Of a DNA stretch of 64,000 nucleotides, positions 32,170 to 44,200 are shown piece by piece; the stretch's first letter is position 1, and each line of letters opens with the position of its first letter. The stretch lies in contig CM045762.1 in NCBI GenBank assembly GCA_025200525.1, forward strand, positions 123,013,752-123,077,751, read 5' to 3'. The notes below the pieces were generated by a model that worked only from the letters and a program-made list of their open reading frames with translations, was not told where the DNA came from and did no database searches. This stretch comes from Camellia lanceoleosa (lineage: Eukaryota > Streptophyta > Magnoliopsida > Ericales > Theaceae). A program made the translations under genes and the position numbers.

Positions 32170-32374
32170 GGAACCAACTACGCCTAGTCTAGTTGGATAC
32201 CATAACTCTTCTAAGAACTTATTCCTAATGGAAAGTCATGAGTTCAACTCTCCTTAAGAGGGAGTTGAATTAGGAAGCAAGCACTTCGTATTTTCTAAGA
32301 GTGTGGAGATTAACTCTGATATGTGTTAATCTAACTACTAACAATTGACTTTCACTGATAAAAAAAAAAAAAAA
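32170..32374 (+). mobile_element. SINE-like element with A tail
   Basis: A tRNA-like head has an A-box-like GCCTAGTCTAGTTGG at about 32182-32196 and a B-box-like GAGTTCAACTCTCC at about 32240-32253, followed by a unique body and a run of 15 A ending at 32374. Box spacing fits a Pol III promoter. Flanks CCAACTACT and CGAACTATT may be a decayed duplication. It is short and non-coding. Confidence 0.5.
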
Positions 32375-33545
32375 GATCGAACTATTAAGATTTTTTACTC
32401 TATACAAACACTTGTGAAACTTAATGATACATAGATCCTTAAAATAGGACATGTGAGTAATTAACCCATGTTTAAATTGATTCTACATTATATATTGTAC
32501 GAACCATCATGTATTATGTATAGATATTTCTTATCAAACCCTCTAAGGGTATACATTAATAAAATCAATAATAATTAATGCCATTGATGAGTGCTTTTAT
32601 TTTGAGCCCGAGCCAAGAATACATATGGAAAACATGGGCTTTATTTTGCCATTTCATAAATAAATGATTGTTTTGTTCATTTATCTATTATCATAATTAC
32701 TATTTAAAAAAAAAATTTCTAACCATATTTGAAAGAATAAAACAAAAATGCATAAATATCTAAAAGTTGCACAACTATGAAATTTACAAATCTCTAAGTC
32801 AAAATCAAAATGTTTGGACAAAGTATCGATTTCCTAAGTTGGTAGATTGAAATCTCGAACCAAAATCTTAACAAAATTGGTGGATTTGCATTTCAAGATT
32901 TGAAACTTTGATTCAGTCAATATTATCGCAATAAGAAATCTCTATTTCTACAAACAATGACTTGAGAGTCCAACCCTAACAAACTTTGTAGATTTGAATT
33001 TCAATGGAATGAGATAGGTTCTTGATTCAATCAAGAATAATCACAATAAGAAACCTCCTAGGAAAGAGAGCAAGGTATGGAAAATGAAGAGTACGGAGTG
33101 AAGACACAGTCAAAGATGAAGGTTTAGAGTTGAGGAAGTGAACAATGACTACAAGGATCAAGCATACACAATCCTATTTTTTATTTTCTTTTTTTAAGAA
33201 TTGATTTATACAAAATATTATAATAAAACTCAATGAATTATAATTTAAGTAATGAATATCAAATATAATACAAATTTTTATAAAGAAAACTCTTAGAGTG
33301 GGAGATAAAACCTCAATTAATATATGGGTAATAAAACATACTGCATACGTGGGAGATTCAAATTACTAACCACCTAGTAAGATGTAAGAGTTTTGGCTAA
33401 TTGACCTAATCTCATTGGTTAGGCACAGTCTTATTAAATGACACAATTGTAGGATGTGTTTTTAGGAGAAATTCTAGGATGTGTACCATATGCACATTTA
33501 GTTATGATTTTTGTGTCTGTGATTATGATCTACTGTAGCAAATTG
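32375..33545. other. AT-rich spacer
   Basis: No gene. Near 33470 a GTGTACCATATGCACATTTA stretch resembles the inside edge of the small repeat at 47933-48209 on the far side of element 3, so element 3 may have landed in or near a related repeat. Confidence 0.45.
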
Positions 33546-34272
33546 TGATATTTAAGAGGGTAATTTATAAGTAAATTGGGCGGCGTGTAATGGGCGTTCT
33601 ATGGGCCTGATAGAAGAAATTTGAGTAAAAGGGCTATATAAGTTAGCCTGGTCCAAAAGAGCCTTGTTGTTAGCTCGGTCACCCTTTATCCGAGTGATAG
33701 CGATTAGCTCGGCCATACCCTTCGAGAGGTATTTGGAGCTTGTCTTAGGACCTTGCTATGGATTAGCTCGGTCCAAGCTCATTATAGTTATACGGTCTCA
33801 AGGAGAAGCGATGTACATGCTATTAAGGAAAGAAGCGAGCTAGTAAAAGTTCGGTCATTTCAGCGATTTAGCAGCTATGATAGCTCGGTCGTTTTTTCAT
33901 ACTACCGAGGTAAAACCATCTCACTTGGTTTAAGCAGTAAGGGGGGTGTTGAAGGATAAGCATTATCTTTTAAGAGTGTGATTCCTAGGATGACTCTACA
34001 TGGAGGAATAAGAGTCCTACTAGAATTGTGCCACGCGAAACCTATAAAAGCTCATAACATCACCTATGGAGAGGTAACACAACTTTGATTCTTGAATACA
34101 CAGAGCTTTTGTCTGTTTGTCTATTTTTGCTGACTTAGGCATCGGAGAGGTATCCGGCACACACCCGCCGGCTAGCTCACGTTTGTGTTTTCAAGGAGTA
34201 AAGCGGCGACGTTTAGAGGAGCGCAGACTTGATCAACAGGATTATACGAGAACATTATTTCTTGCTCGTACA
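33546..34272 (+). repeat. 5' LTR of element 3
   Basis: It matches 47007-47756 from GTAATTTATAAGTAAATTGG to the end CTCGTACA. The first 20 bases are uncertain. Repeated TAGCTCGG words are spread through it. Confidence 0.85.
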
Positions 34273-34273
34273 A

Positions 34274-34290
34274 TTGGCGCTGTCTGTGGG
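34274..34290 (+). other. Primer binding site of element 3
   Basis: TTGGCGCTGTCTGTGGG follows the LTR after one spacer base, one change away from the site in element 1. Confidence 0.85.
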
Positions 34291-34346
34291 AAAATCAAAA
34301 AGAACAAAACCTCTTGATCAAAGTTTTTCCTCTCTAATTGGAAGTA

Positions 34347-35840
34347 ATGGTGCACAATGAAGATTTTCCGCAGTCCGCTAGCGATGTACAAACCCTAGAA
34401 GGGGGTGGGAGGCACGAAGGTTTGCCTTCTATCCCTCCCATGGCGGATTTAGAGCCCCAGCGATAGAACCCCAGGAGAAATGCAAGGGGGAAGCGGACTA
34501 ACAGCCCCCGTTGCTCTCAAAGTCCTAAAAGACAGAGACGGAGGATCAACCCTCAAGCCCTGGAGGATCGTGTGAAGGAGCAGGACGAGTTAATAAAAAA
34601 GATGGCGGCAGACATGGAGTCTATGAAGCGCCAGATCAAAGGAAAAGGGGTAGCGACAGGAGAGGGGCACAAAAGCAGTACGCCTCCTCACCACTCGAAA
34701 GATCGTGATAGGCATACCACACCATCGCAAGCAGAGAGTAGGAGCCTGCGAACAGGCGACACTCAGTCAAGAACTCTTAGGACACGTTACTCCAGGTCTG
34801 AGAGAATGAGAACTAAAAGGTCATATACCGAGGGAAGCACCTATCGGCCCTCGCGCACACACCAGACGTCATCCAGGCAGACAGAGTTGCCTAGATCATC
34901 CGATTTGCGAACTGTGCTAGAAGAAAGGGCACGATGGAAGGAAGATACTAGGGCGCGCGACCCGCGCAAACTTTTAGCCCTACAATGGTTGGCTCCTTGG
35001 ATGCATGGGAGCATCGAGGTAGGAATGCTAATTTCGCGCCTTACTTATGAACCAACAAACAAAGCATTAGCAAGGCTGCAGACCTCGCCGTTTGTTCCAG
35101 CAATTGAGAACGCACCACTACCTTCAGGCTTTGACCAGCCCAAATTCACCACTTATGAGGGGAAGACGAACCCCTACATGCACTTGAGCCACTTTCACCA
35201 TGTTATGGCGGTATACCGGCGAAACGAGGCTTTAATGTGCATCCTGTTCCTATCCAGCCTAGATGACCTAGGTATAACCTAGTTCGAAACGCTACCAGAA
35301 GGCAGCATCGCCTTCTGGGCATAATTGGCAGAGGCGTTCGTGACAAGGTTTAGAACGAACACCAAGACACTAGTGGAGATCAACCAGTTACTCTCCATTG
35401 ACGTGGGCGACAAAGAAACATTGAGGTCCTACAACAGTCGCTACTGGGAAACTTTCAACCAGATAGGAGATTGCCCCACAAATCTTGCCATCGCGCAATA
35501 CAAAAGGGGTCTACCAGTCGGAAACAAGTTGAGGGACTCAATCACTATGATGCCACCCCTCACGATGGAGGTCTTGATGGAGAGAATGCACCAACATATT
35601 CATGTGGAAGAGGATGGCACCCATGCTAAGGCGAAATCTAGCACAACAACAACACCAGATAAAAAGACTTTGGCAAAAGTCAACACGATGGGAATAATGG
35701 CGAGGAGCGGGCAAGGCAGACGGGCCAACAAAGAGGATCTAGACAAAAGGTGGCTAAGAGTTCGCACTGCCATCACCACGGTGTTCAAAAAACTAATCTA
35801 CCAAATTCTCAGTGAGATACATGATGAACCTTTCGTCTAA
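34347..35840 (+). pseudogene. gag of element 3
   Basis: The ATG at 34347 opens MVHNEDFPQSASDVQTLEGG; an in-frame TAG at 34464 interrupts it, and the frame continues through a coiled-coil segment (EQDELIKKMAADMESM) and a basic S/T/R-rich part. The gag core follows: FTTYEGKTNPYMHLSHF and EALMCILFLSSLDDL at about 35150-35270. TAG at 35280 and TAA at 35322 stand where the family has tryptophan and glutamine. Beyond them come AEAFVTRFRTNTKT and LRSYNSRYWETFNQ, to TAA at 35838. The frame is preserved across most stops, so point changes rather than large indels disabled it. The product would be the capsid protein. Confidence 0.87.
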
Positions 35841-35852
35841 TGGCTAGCTAAG

Positions 35853-36900
35853 TTGGGAGAAGCACAAAAAGACTATGACGAAGGATCCCGGTGTACCTTC
35901 CATAATGAAAAGGGGCACCGCACAAAAGAATTACCTGTTGTTGAGGCGACACTTGGAGGAATTAGTGGCAGCTGGGCACCTGGACCAGTACATAGAAGGA
36001 GGGACACAGCCAGCCCCCCAGAACCACGATCACCCAAATGAAATGCCGATCGACGCCCCACCTCAAGGCGTGATTAATGTAATACATGGGGTATTCGAAC
36101 CTGAGCGAGTATGTGAGCTCAAGGGAATGATCAAGAAGGCCGAGCAATTAAGGGAGGTATTAAGTGCACAACCAGCCATCAAAAAGAGGAGAACGAAAGC
36201 CACGAATGTCATATCTTTTTTAGACAGAGACTTGGCAAGGATATATTGCCCTCACAATGATGCACTGGTCGTCACACTCCGCGTTAAGGATTATGACATC
36301 AAACAGATTTTGATCGACCAAGGGAGCTCGTGTGAGATAATGTATTACGAAACCTTCAAACAATTGAAACTGGAGGACAAAGACTTGGCGCCTGCAACAT
36401 CTCCACAAATCGGATTCAACTCGATGCCAGAGTGGCGATGGGCAAGATAATCCTCCCGGTCGGAATGAGAAGCATGTGAAACAAGTGGAATTCTAGGTAT
36501 TGAAAGTCCCTTCCACTTACAACATAATCTTGGAAAGGACATGGTACGTATGCCATGCGATCGATAGCGTCAACCTACCATCAAGTATTGCGGTTCCCAA
36601 CGGCCGGAGTAATTGAAGAGGTCTTTGGAGACCAAATTATGTCAAGCAATGCTTCGTCATAGTAAATGGCAGCATATTGCCAAGGATCTGTCTGATGGTG
36701 GAAGAACTTGAGAGCAATGAGTTATTGAGATATAAACCGGCAATGGCGAAGCGGTGGAAGACTTGATGCAGATAAGCATAGATGAAAAAGACCGAAAAGT
36801 TCTTTTTGCTCGGCTCGTCATTGTCTATAGCGAGAGAATAGAGGTCATGAAATTCTTAACCTCTAACATCGAAGTGTTACGCTTCGATGCCGTATGACAT
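35853..36900 (+). pseudogene. Zinc knuckle and aspartic protease of element 3
   Basis: A zinc-knuckle-like CTFHNEKGHRTKE lies at about 35892-35930, then a frameshift leads to HLEELVAAGHLDQYIEGG. The protease starts NDALVVTLRVKDYDI with the active-site region ILIDQGSSCEIMYYE near 36305-36345, where the expected D-T/S-G reads D-Q-G. Stops and shifts follow. The linker before RT (SVNLPSSIAVPN, 36570-36605) is seen only in pieces. The enzyme would mature the gag-pol polyprotein; it is inactive here. Confidence 0.8.
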
Positions 36901-38814
36901 GCCGCATTGACCCAAACTTCATTAAGTCACCAATTGAATGTCCACCCAACTGCAAGACCAATCATCTGGCCTTTTCATGAATCAACACTCTACCACGCCG
37001 AGATAGTGGCGGAAGAAGTGGGAAACCTTCTAGAGGCAGGAGCTATCAGAGAAGTGCACTATCCCAAGTAGATATCCAATACTGTGGTGGTGCCAAAGAA
37101 GAATGAAAAATGGCGTGTCTGCATGGACTACAAAACATTCAACAAGGCATGCCCAAATGATAGCTTTCCCTTACCACGGATAGACCAACTGGTAGACCTA
37201 ACAGCAGGACACCATCGACTTAGCTTTCTTGATGCGTATAGAGGTTACCATCAAATCGCTATGTATGAACCAGACCAAGAGGTAACATCCTTTACAACGC
37301 CAAGAGGACTATATTGCTACAAGGTCATGCCCTTTGGCCTAAAAAACGCAGGGGCAACATTCCAGCGGATGGTCACCAAGATGTTTGAACCATTGTTAGG
37401 CAGAACAATGGAGGCATACATAGATGATATTTTGGCCAAAAACAAGGATGAGAATGACCATCTCAGGGACCTAGGTGAGATGTTTCAGATCCTAAAGAAG
37501 CACAAGTCACGCCTTAATGCATCCAAGTGTGCGTTCGGCGTAGGATCTGGCAAATTCCTAGGCTTCCTGGTGACCAACCGAGGTATAGAAGCAGACCCCT
37601 CTCATATCAAAGCAATTCAGGATCTAGAGAGGCCCAACTCAGTAAAAGAAGTGCAGCATCTCACTAGTATGGCAGCCGCGCTCAACCAGTTCATAAGTCG
37701 GTCGTCAAACAGATGTCGACCATTCTTTCAAGCACTAAAGGCCAAGTTTGAGTGGAATGAAGAATGCGACCGCGCCCTAGAAAGCCTGAAAGAATACATG
37801 TCTTCTCCACCATTGCTAGTAACCCCAATACTCGGAGAAGAACTCTTTTTGTACCTGGAAGTTTCACAACACGCCGTCAGCACGGTGTTGGTCAGAGCGT
37901 AAGGAATCCAATACCTGCCCATCTTCTATGTCAGCAAGACCTTGCTGGACGCAAAAACCAAGTACTTGCCACTAGAAAAACTGGCCTTAGCTTTGATGAT
38001 GGCCTCGAGGAAGCTGTCGCATTACTTCCACACCCACACTATAATCGTCTATGACTTTTCCCTAAAAGCTTTGTTTGAGAGGGTGAACTTTTCTGGGCGA
38101 ATCTTGAAGTGGGCGATGGAACTAGGACAGTTTGATATCAAGTTTCAGCCCAGAGCCACAATAAAGGCCGAAGCTTTGGCAGACTTCATGCCAAAATTCA
38201 TACTAGGAAGCTATCACATCTACCTAGTCGACTTGGTGGTACAACAAAGTAGGGATGGAAAGTTCAGAAGTGTGCAACCTCGATATAGGATGCTGCCACA
38301 TCCCAAAATAGACCAGTGAAGACCAAGAAGAAGAGGCAAACCACGCTACACGGGCAAAGACTCATCAGCGAGTCAAGACTTGGTACAATCAGATAGTAAG
38401 GGCAAAGCGATAAGTGTGGACTTTGAAGAAAACACCAGCAACACTCATGACCCCAAGGCATCATCCGATCCTTCCACTTGCTGGAAGATGTTCGTCGGAG
38501 AGATGTGGAAGCTTTTCGTGGATGGAGCGTCCAACAGGCACAGTGCAGGACTTGGCATAGTCCTTATCTCACCAGATGGCCTAATAGTGGAACAAGTAGT
38601 CAACCTTGGCTTCCTAGCATCAAACAATGAAGCGGAGTATGAAGTGCTTCTAGCAGGAGTAAAATCAGCACTCTACATAAAGGCCACCGAGCTAATGGTT
38701 TACAGTGACTCACAATTGGTGGTAAACCAAATTTCAGGCGACTACGAGGCAAAGGATGAAAGAATGGCTAAGTACCAAGAGTTAGTCAGAAAAGAGATCA
38801 TGAATTTGAGGTAG
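36901..38814 (+). pseudogene. Reverse transcriptase and two RNase H domains of element 3
   Basis: The frame from about 37072 to 38319 encodes [63 protein letters not shown] and the catalytic box [10 protein letters not shown] (Y-I-D-D, about 37415-37440). RNase H connection motifs follow (AKTKYLPLEKLALAL-like near 37950). TAG at 37069, TAA at 37900 and TGA at 38317 interrupt an otherwise continuous frame. From 38380 the same frame encodes a second RNase [36 protein letters not shown] and [18 protein letters not shown], carrying the acidic residues D, E, D. A frameshift near 38806 separates it from integrase. Two RNase H domains in this order are typical of the Tat lineage. Confidence 0.92.
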
Positions 38815-40226
38815 TGCTGATAGAACAGATCGGTAGGGAAGAAAATAGTAGAGCAGACGAACTAGCAGGCTTTGCTTCGATAGCAGATACATCCATCCCT
38901 CATCCGTTACTAATCGACTACCTACCAAGACCAAGCATTGAAGAACCTGAAGTAGCTGAGGTATGTTGCGCCGAATTAGGCCCCTCATGGATGGATCCCA
39001 TTATAACGTTCTTAAAAGACGGCGTCTTACCTGAAGAAAAAAAAGAAGCCAACAAGATTAGAGCAAAGTCGCAACGATTTTGGCTCTCCCCATCAATGGC
39101 CTTGTACAAGAAATCCTTCATAGGACCTTACCTGAAGCGTGTTCATCCCAGCAAAGTCGAAGCATTCTTGTTCGAGATACACGAAGGTGTTTGCAGAAGC
39201 CACCAAGGGGGAAGATCATTGGCTTATAGAGCAATTTCACAGGGATATTGGTGGCCTTACATGCAAGTGGACACAGAGAAGTATGTCAAGAAGTGCAAGA
39301 AATGTCAGAAGTTCGCACACGAAATACATCAACCAGCCAGAGAGCTTATACCATTAACTAGCCCATAGCCCTTCATGATGTGGGGCTTAGATATAGTAGG
39401 CCCACTTCCAACGACACCCGGCAATAGAAAATTCTTTCTTGCAGCAACAAACTACTTCACAAAGTGGGTGGAGGCAAAAGCACTAGCATTAATAAAGGAG
39501 AAAGATGTGAAGAAGTTTGTCGAGCAAAATATCATCACTTGGTTTGGCATACCCAAGGCTCTAATATCAGATAACGGCACTCAGTTCGATGGAAAAATTT
39601 TTAGAGGCTTTTGTGAAGAGTACAAGATAGAATTCTACAACTCTACACCGGCGTACCCCCAAGCGAATGGCCAGACAGAAGCATCAAACAAAGTGGTCTT
39701 AGATGGATTGAAGAAAAGACTGGAGAAAGCAAAAGGCAAGTGGGCGGAGAAGCTCCCTCATGTTTTATGGGCTTATTGCACCACACTTCGGCAGTCTACT
39801 GGAGAAACACCTTTTTCCTTGGCCTATGGCATGGAAGCGGTAATCCCACTGGAAGTCGGCCTCCCCACAATTAGAAGTGAAAATTTTGATCCAGACTTAA
39901 ATGGAGAAGCTATAGCATTGGAGCTCGACCTTGCAGAAGAAAGAAGAGAAAGAGCACTGGTTTACATTGCCTCATACCAGCAAGAGTTATCCAGAAAATA
40001 TAATAAGACAGTACATCCAAGGCAATTCAAGATTGGAGACTGGGTGCTACGCAAGGTGATGGGAAACACCCTGGTACCCAGAGATGGCAAGCTAGGGCCC
40101 AATTGGGAAGGACCTTACAAAGTGGTTGGATTAGCAGGAAAAGAGGCATACCACTTGGAAGATGAAGACAGCAAAGCCATTCCCAGGCCATGGAACACTG
40201 CCAATCTCAAATTATTTTATTTTTAG
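38815..40226 (+). pseudogene. Integrase of element 3
   Basis: The frame opens in the tail of RNase H (LIEQIGREENSRADELAGF) and runs into the H-H-C-C zinc domain (H-E-G-V-C..H then KKCKKCQKF, about 39180-39320). TAG at 39366-39368 replaces a tryptophan before PFMMWGLDIVGPLP. The catalytic core shows D in WGLDIVGP, D in LISDNGTQFDG and E in NGQTEASNKV. The C-terminal part has FKIGDWVLRKV and LGPNWEGPYKVVG and ends NLKLFYF at 40226. One stop is the only lesion in this domain, so integrase is the best-preserved part of the element. Confidence 0.92.
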
Positions 40227-40327
40227 TTTTTTTTACTTGTAATTTTTTCTTTTTTCAATAAAACAAGTAGTTTCTTTTTCAGCATAAATTGTTTTATTCT
40301 ATAAAAATGGTTTTAGCATACTAGGGG

Positions 40328-41090
40328 CAATGAAATCAGAGCTGGCCGAAATAACCAACTTTGAGCTCTCTTCAACTAAGATCAGGATCTGGGCTAAAGA
40401 GGTTGGCTGGAAAAACCAATACTTCTCCTAAGCCGAGGATAAGGATCCAGGCTGCAGGACGTTTGGCTAGAAAAACCAAACACTTCGCTCAGAGTTGGTC
40501 GGAATAACCAACTTTGAGCTCTCTTCAACTAGGATTAGGATCTGGGCTAAAGAGGTTGGCTGGAAAAACTAACACTGCTCCTAAGCTAAGATTAGGATCG
40601 AGGCTGCAGGACGTTTAGCAGGAATAACCAAACATTTCACTCTAGGTTGGCAGGAATAACCAACTTTGAGCTCTCTTCAGCTAAGATCAGGATCTGGGCT
40701 GAAGAGGTTAGTTGGAAAAACCAACACTTAGTATTCTTCAGCCGAGATAAGGATCCAAGCTGAAGAGTGGTTGGCTAGAAAAACCAGCACTTAGTATTCT
40801 TCACCCGAGATAAGGATCCAGGCTGAAGAGTGGTTGGCTGGAAAAACCAACACTTAGTACTCTTCAGCCGAGATAAGGATCCAAGCTGAAGAGTGGTTAG
40901 TTGGAAAAACCAACACTTAGTACTCTTGGTAGAGATAAGGATCGAGTGAAAAATGGTTAATTTGGAATAACAACTTTTAGTGATCTTCAGCCGAGGTTAA
41001 AACCTAGGCTGAAGAGGTTGGCAGGTATGACCAGATAGATTTCAAGGTCAAGACCGAGATAGGTATCTGGGCCAGAAAATGTTGTACTGC
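40328..41090 (+). repeat. Tandem repeats in the 3' region of element 3
   Basis: Two regimes are visible. From 40328 to about 40710 a unit of about 152 bp repeats (GAGCTCTCTTCA at about 40361, 40518 and 40667). From about 40720 to 41000 a unit of about 62 bp repeats (CAGCCGAGATAAGGATCC with GGAAAAACCAACACTTAGTA). Both share the CTGGAAAAACCAA word. The array starts about 100 bp after the integrase stop, the same relative place as the arrays in element 1. Confidence 0.88.
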
Positions 41091-41236
41091 ATTCAGATTA
41101 CATTTGGAAAGTAAACACAAGCATGGAAAGAACAAACAGTTGAAACAAAAGAAAATTTTCATTCAAAATCATCAAACAAGTACAAGAGGAGGGGCTCAGC
41201 CCAGTTACAAACTTCATTAGCAGGGAAAAAAGAAAG

Positions 41237-44200
41237 TCAAGCAAAGAGGTCATCAAGATCCGCATCCAGTTCAGCTCGGAGCTCGGTTTTAGCTGAAAGC
41301 TTGGTCGTCAAGTCTTCCATCGGTGGTTCGACCTGAGCTGACTGAGTAGCAAGATCATTGACGACGGCTGGGCCATTGTTGGGCTCAATATCTTCTTCAT
41401 CATCCTCAACTTGAAGAAATTTTTGTTGAATCGTGGTTGCATACTCTGCCATATAGCTCGGAATAAAGTGCGGTGGAGGGTTCAGGAAAACCTCGGTCTC
41501 TGGACTGTGACCGAGCTGTGTGTAGACATCCCATTTTTGACCGTCCTCAAGACTTGGATGTCACCGTTTGAACGCTCGGTGATCATCCATGTTCATGTTC
41601 GTTTTGAGTTCTCGGAGGTCTCGGCTGCGCGCCTTGCCTCAAGATCTCTCGATTTGACTATCTTGTGCTTGTTTTGGAACAAACACTTGTTGGTTTTTTC
41701 TTCTGAGGGTGGAGAGTAGCTTGTTAGCTACCCTTGGAACCCATCGGCCTTAACATGATGTCACCGATCATGCTCTATTGCCACCGGCCATTGGTGATGG
41801 CCGGTCAGCACCTTTGGCAGTCGGTCGGCCTTTGATTTAGTCAATCGGCCATTTTTTCTGGCTGGGGCTCCTTTTTTGCTTTTTTTAGGCATTGTGCATG
41901 CCAACAGTGCCAGCTGGAGCACACAGATCTGTTCTCCATACACGTGTATAGAGGACTTGCACCCTTTGCACCCTTTTTGTTCTAAGCTTCTTGGAGAAGC
42001 TTGCACCCTTTGCCTTAGCTTCTTGAGGAAGCTTGACCCTTTATCTTAGCTTCCTCAAGAAGCTTGCACCCTTTGCCTTAGCTTCCTTGAGAAGCTTGAC
42101 CCCCTTTGACCCCTTTTGTTTAGCTTCTTTAAGAAGCTTAGGTCTTTATCTTGCTCTATATAAGAGAGCCTTCCCTCTCCTTTGAAGAGGTTCAGCAAAA
42201 ACCAGAGATATATGATATATACAACTTTATCTCTCTATATCTCCCTCCCTCCCTCTCTCTCTCTTCATTTGTGTGTGTTAGAGGGCCCAAAAAGGGGTTT
42301 TGTTCTTAGTTTTGCACTAAGGCACCTAGCATTACACCATACATGGGTTATTGAAGTGTTAGGAGGTTGTTCTTAGAGCTTTTAAGCTGGTTTTGATCAG
42401 AAAAGGGGCCTGAGGTTGCTGTTCTTCAAGAGTTCTTCAAGGGTGAGCATAATTACTTTATATTCCACATTCTTGCACTAGCTTTTAACCCACTTTGCAT
42501 GCTGTTTTGAGCTTTTTGTATAACTGATAAAAGTTCTATTTTTTGATGTTTAAGATATTTCATTCAGGTCATTTTGGTGTTGGGGGTCGACCTCCCCCTC
42601 TTAGGCCTTGTTTGGCCCCTTTTGTGCCTTCTTTGTTGAGCTTTGGAACCTTTTTGGCTTGTTTGATTCATGGGATTAGGGGGGACTATTCTTGTGCGGT
42701 TGTAATCCGCCTGATCAAATCGATGTTTGTTTTTTAGTCATGGGACTCCATGTCGGCCGGACTCCCAATCCTCATATGGGATAAAATAATCCGGGGGTGT
42801 GGGATAAATTGGTGGGATTGTTTCTTGTTTGGATTAGAGGGTGAGATGACCATTTGCCCTCATTTGTTTGTAGCACATTTAATTCAAATTTAAATTTAAT
42901 TATGTATTATATTTAATAAAAAAAATTAATTTAAATGTCTCAATTTAAAAATAAAATAATTTTATTTAACTTTTTATTGATGTTTTATTTATTTAATTTT
43001 TGAAATAATTTTTTATGGATATTTTATTGATGTTTTATTTTAAAATTTTGTTTTATTTTTATTTAATTTCATTATTTAAATGTAATAGATGTTTTATTTA
43101 ATTTCATTTTTGATTATTATTTTTTTAAACAAATTTATTTAAAATCTTAATTAAAAAATAATATATATTTTATTGATATTTTATTTATTTATTTTTTAAA
43201 ATAAATTTATTTAATTGGCGCATCATACTATGCATTGTATTTCAGAATTCCAAGTTGAATACATGTTGTATGCAGAGTAACATTCACATGCCATCAGCAG
43301 GTAGTCGAGCCTATCTTTAGTTGCATTTTTGCATATGATGCATTAGGCCATCGTAATATGCATGAGCTAGGATCATGCATTTGATTACTAACTAGCTTTT
43401 GTTTTGGCTCGAGTACTAGGTAAGCTTTATGCTTTAGCATCTGCATGCGATGTGAGTGTTACCATGATAGCATGCTACTACCATGAGGTTATTTGCTTAT
43501 GTGGATATAAATCAGTCAATGCTTTCAGTAGGTGGAGGTTGGATTATTTGAATTGGAACAATGCATTGAATGAGAGTTTTAAGCCCACTAGGGATAGTGG
43601 CAAATCACCATGCTTTTCTAAGCCCGCGAGGTGTGGTAGGCAAAATCCACGTCTTAGCATACTTAAGAAGTAGCACCTTCAAATTGTTTTTCAAAGCGAA
43701 CATGAGACATGCTTTGTTCCAACTTAGGCAATCTAGTTTATACTTGTATCTTTAAATGCGCATCACATAATAATTCTTGGTTAAATAACGGAATAAGAGC
43801 ACATTTGTTTAAAAACAAGATATCATGCTTAGTAGAGGCCGATCTTTTGATCGAGCGAAATGGGTGCCTTCACCTTCCCAATCGTACTCCAAGTTCTAGA
43901 GCCGAGGCAACTTTGGTGATGAACACATGGCCTTGGAGCGAGTCGGGGTTTCTAAATCCCCCAAAATAAATATTTAGGTGGCGACTACAGATGCAAAGCG
44001 ATCCATGTTTGGCACTTCTTTCTAAAATCTATTTTCAAAAGCGATTTAGCCGGATCTGGACTCTTCGATGATTCATCGGTGTTGCATTGCACTCTGCGAG
44101 ATTAGATACAGGACCGTGACATTGAGTCTTGAACTGTAGTGAGCCAATGAACAAAACGAGGGATTCCCTCCCGGGACATTCGGGGACGTCTACACTATAC

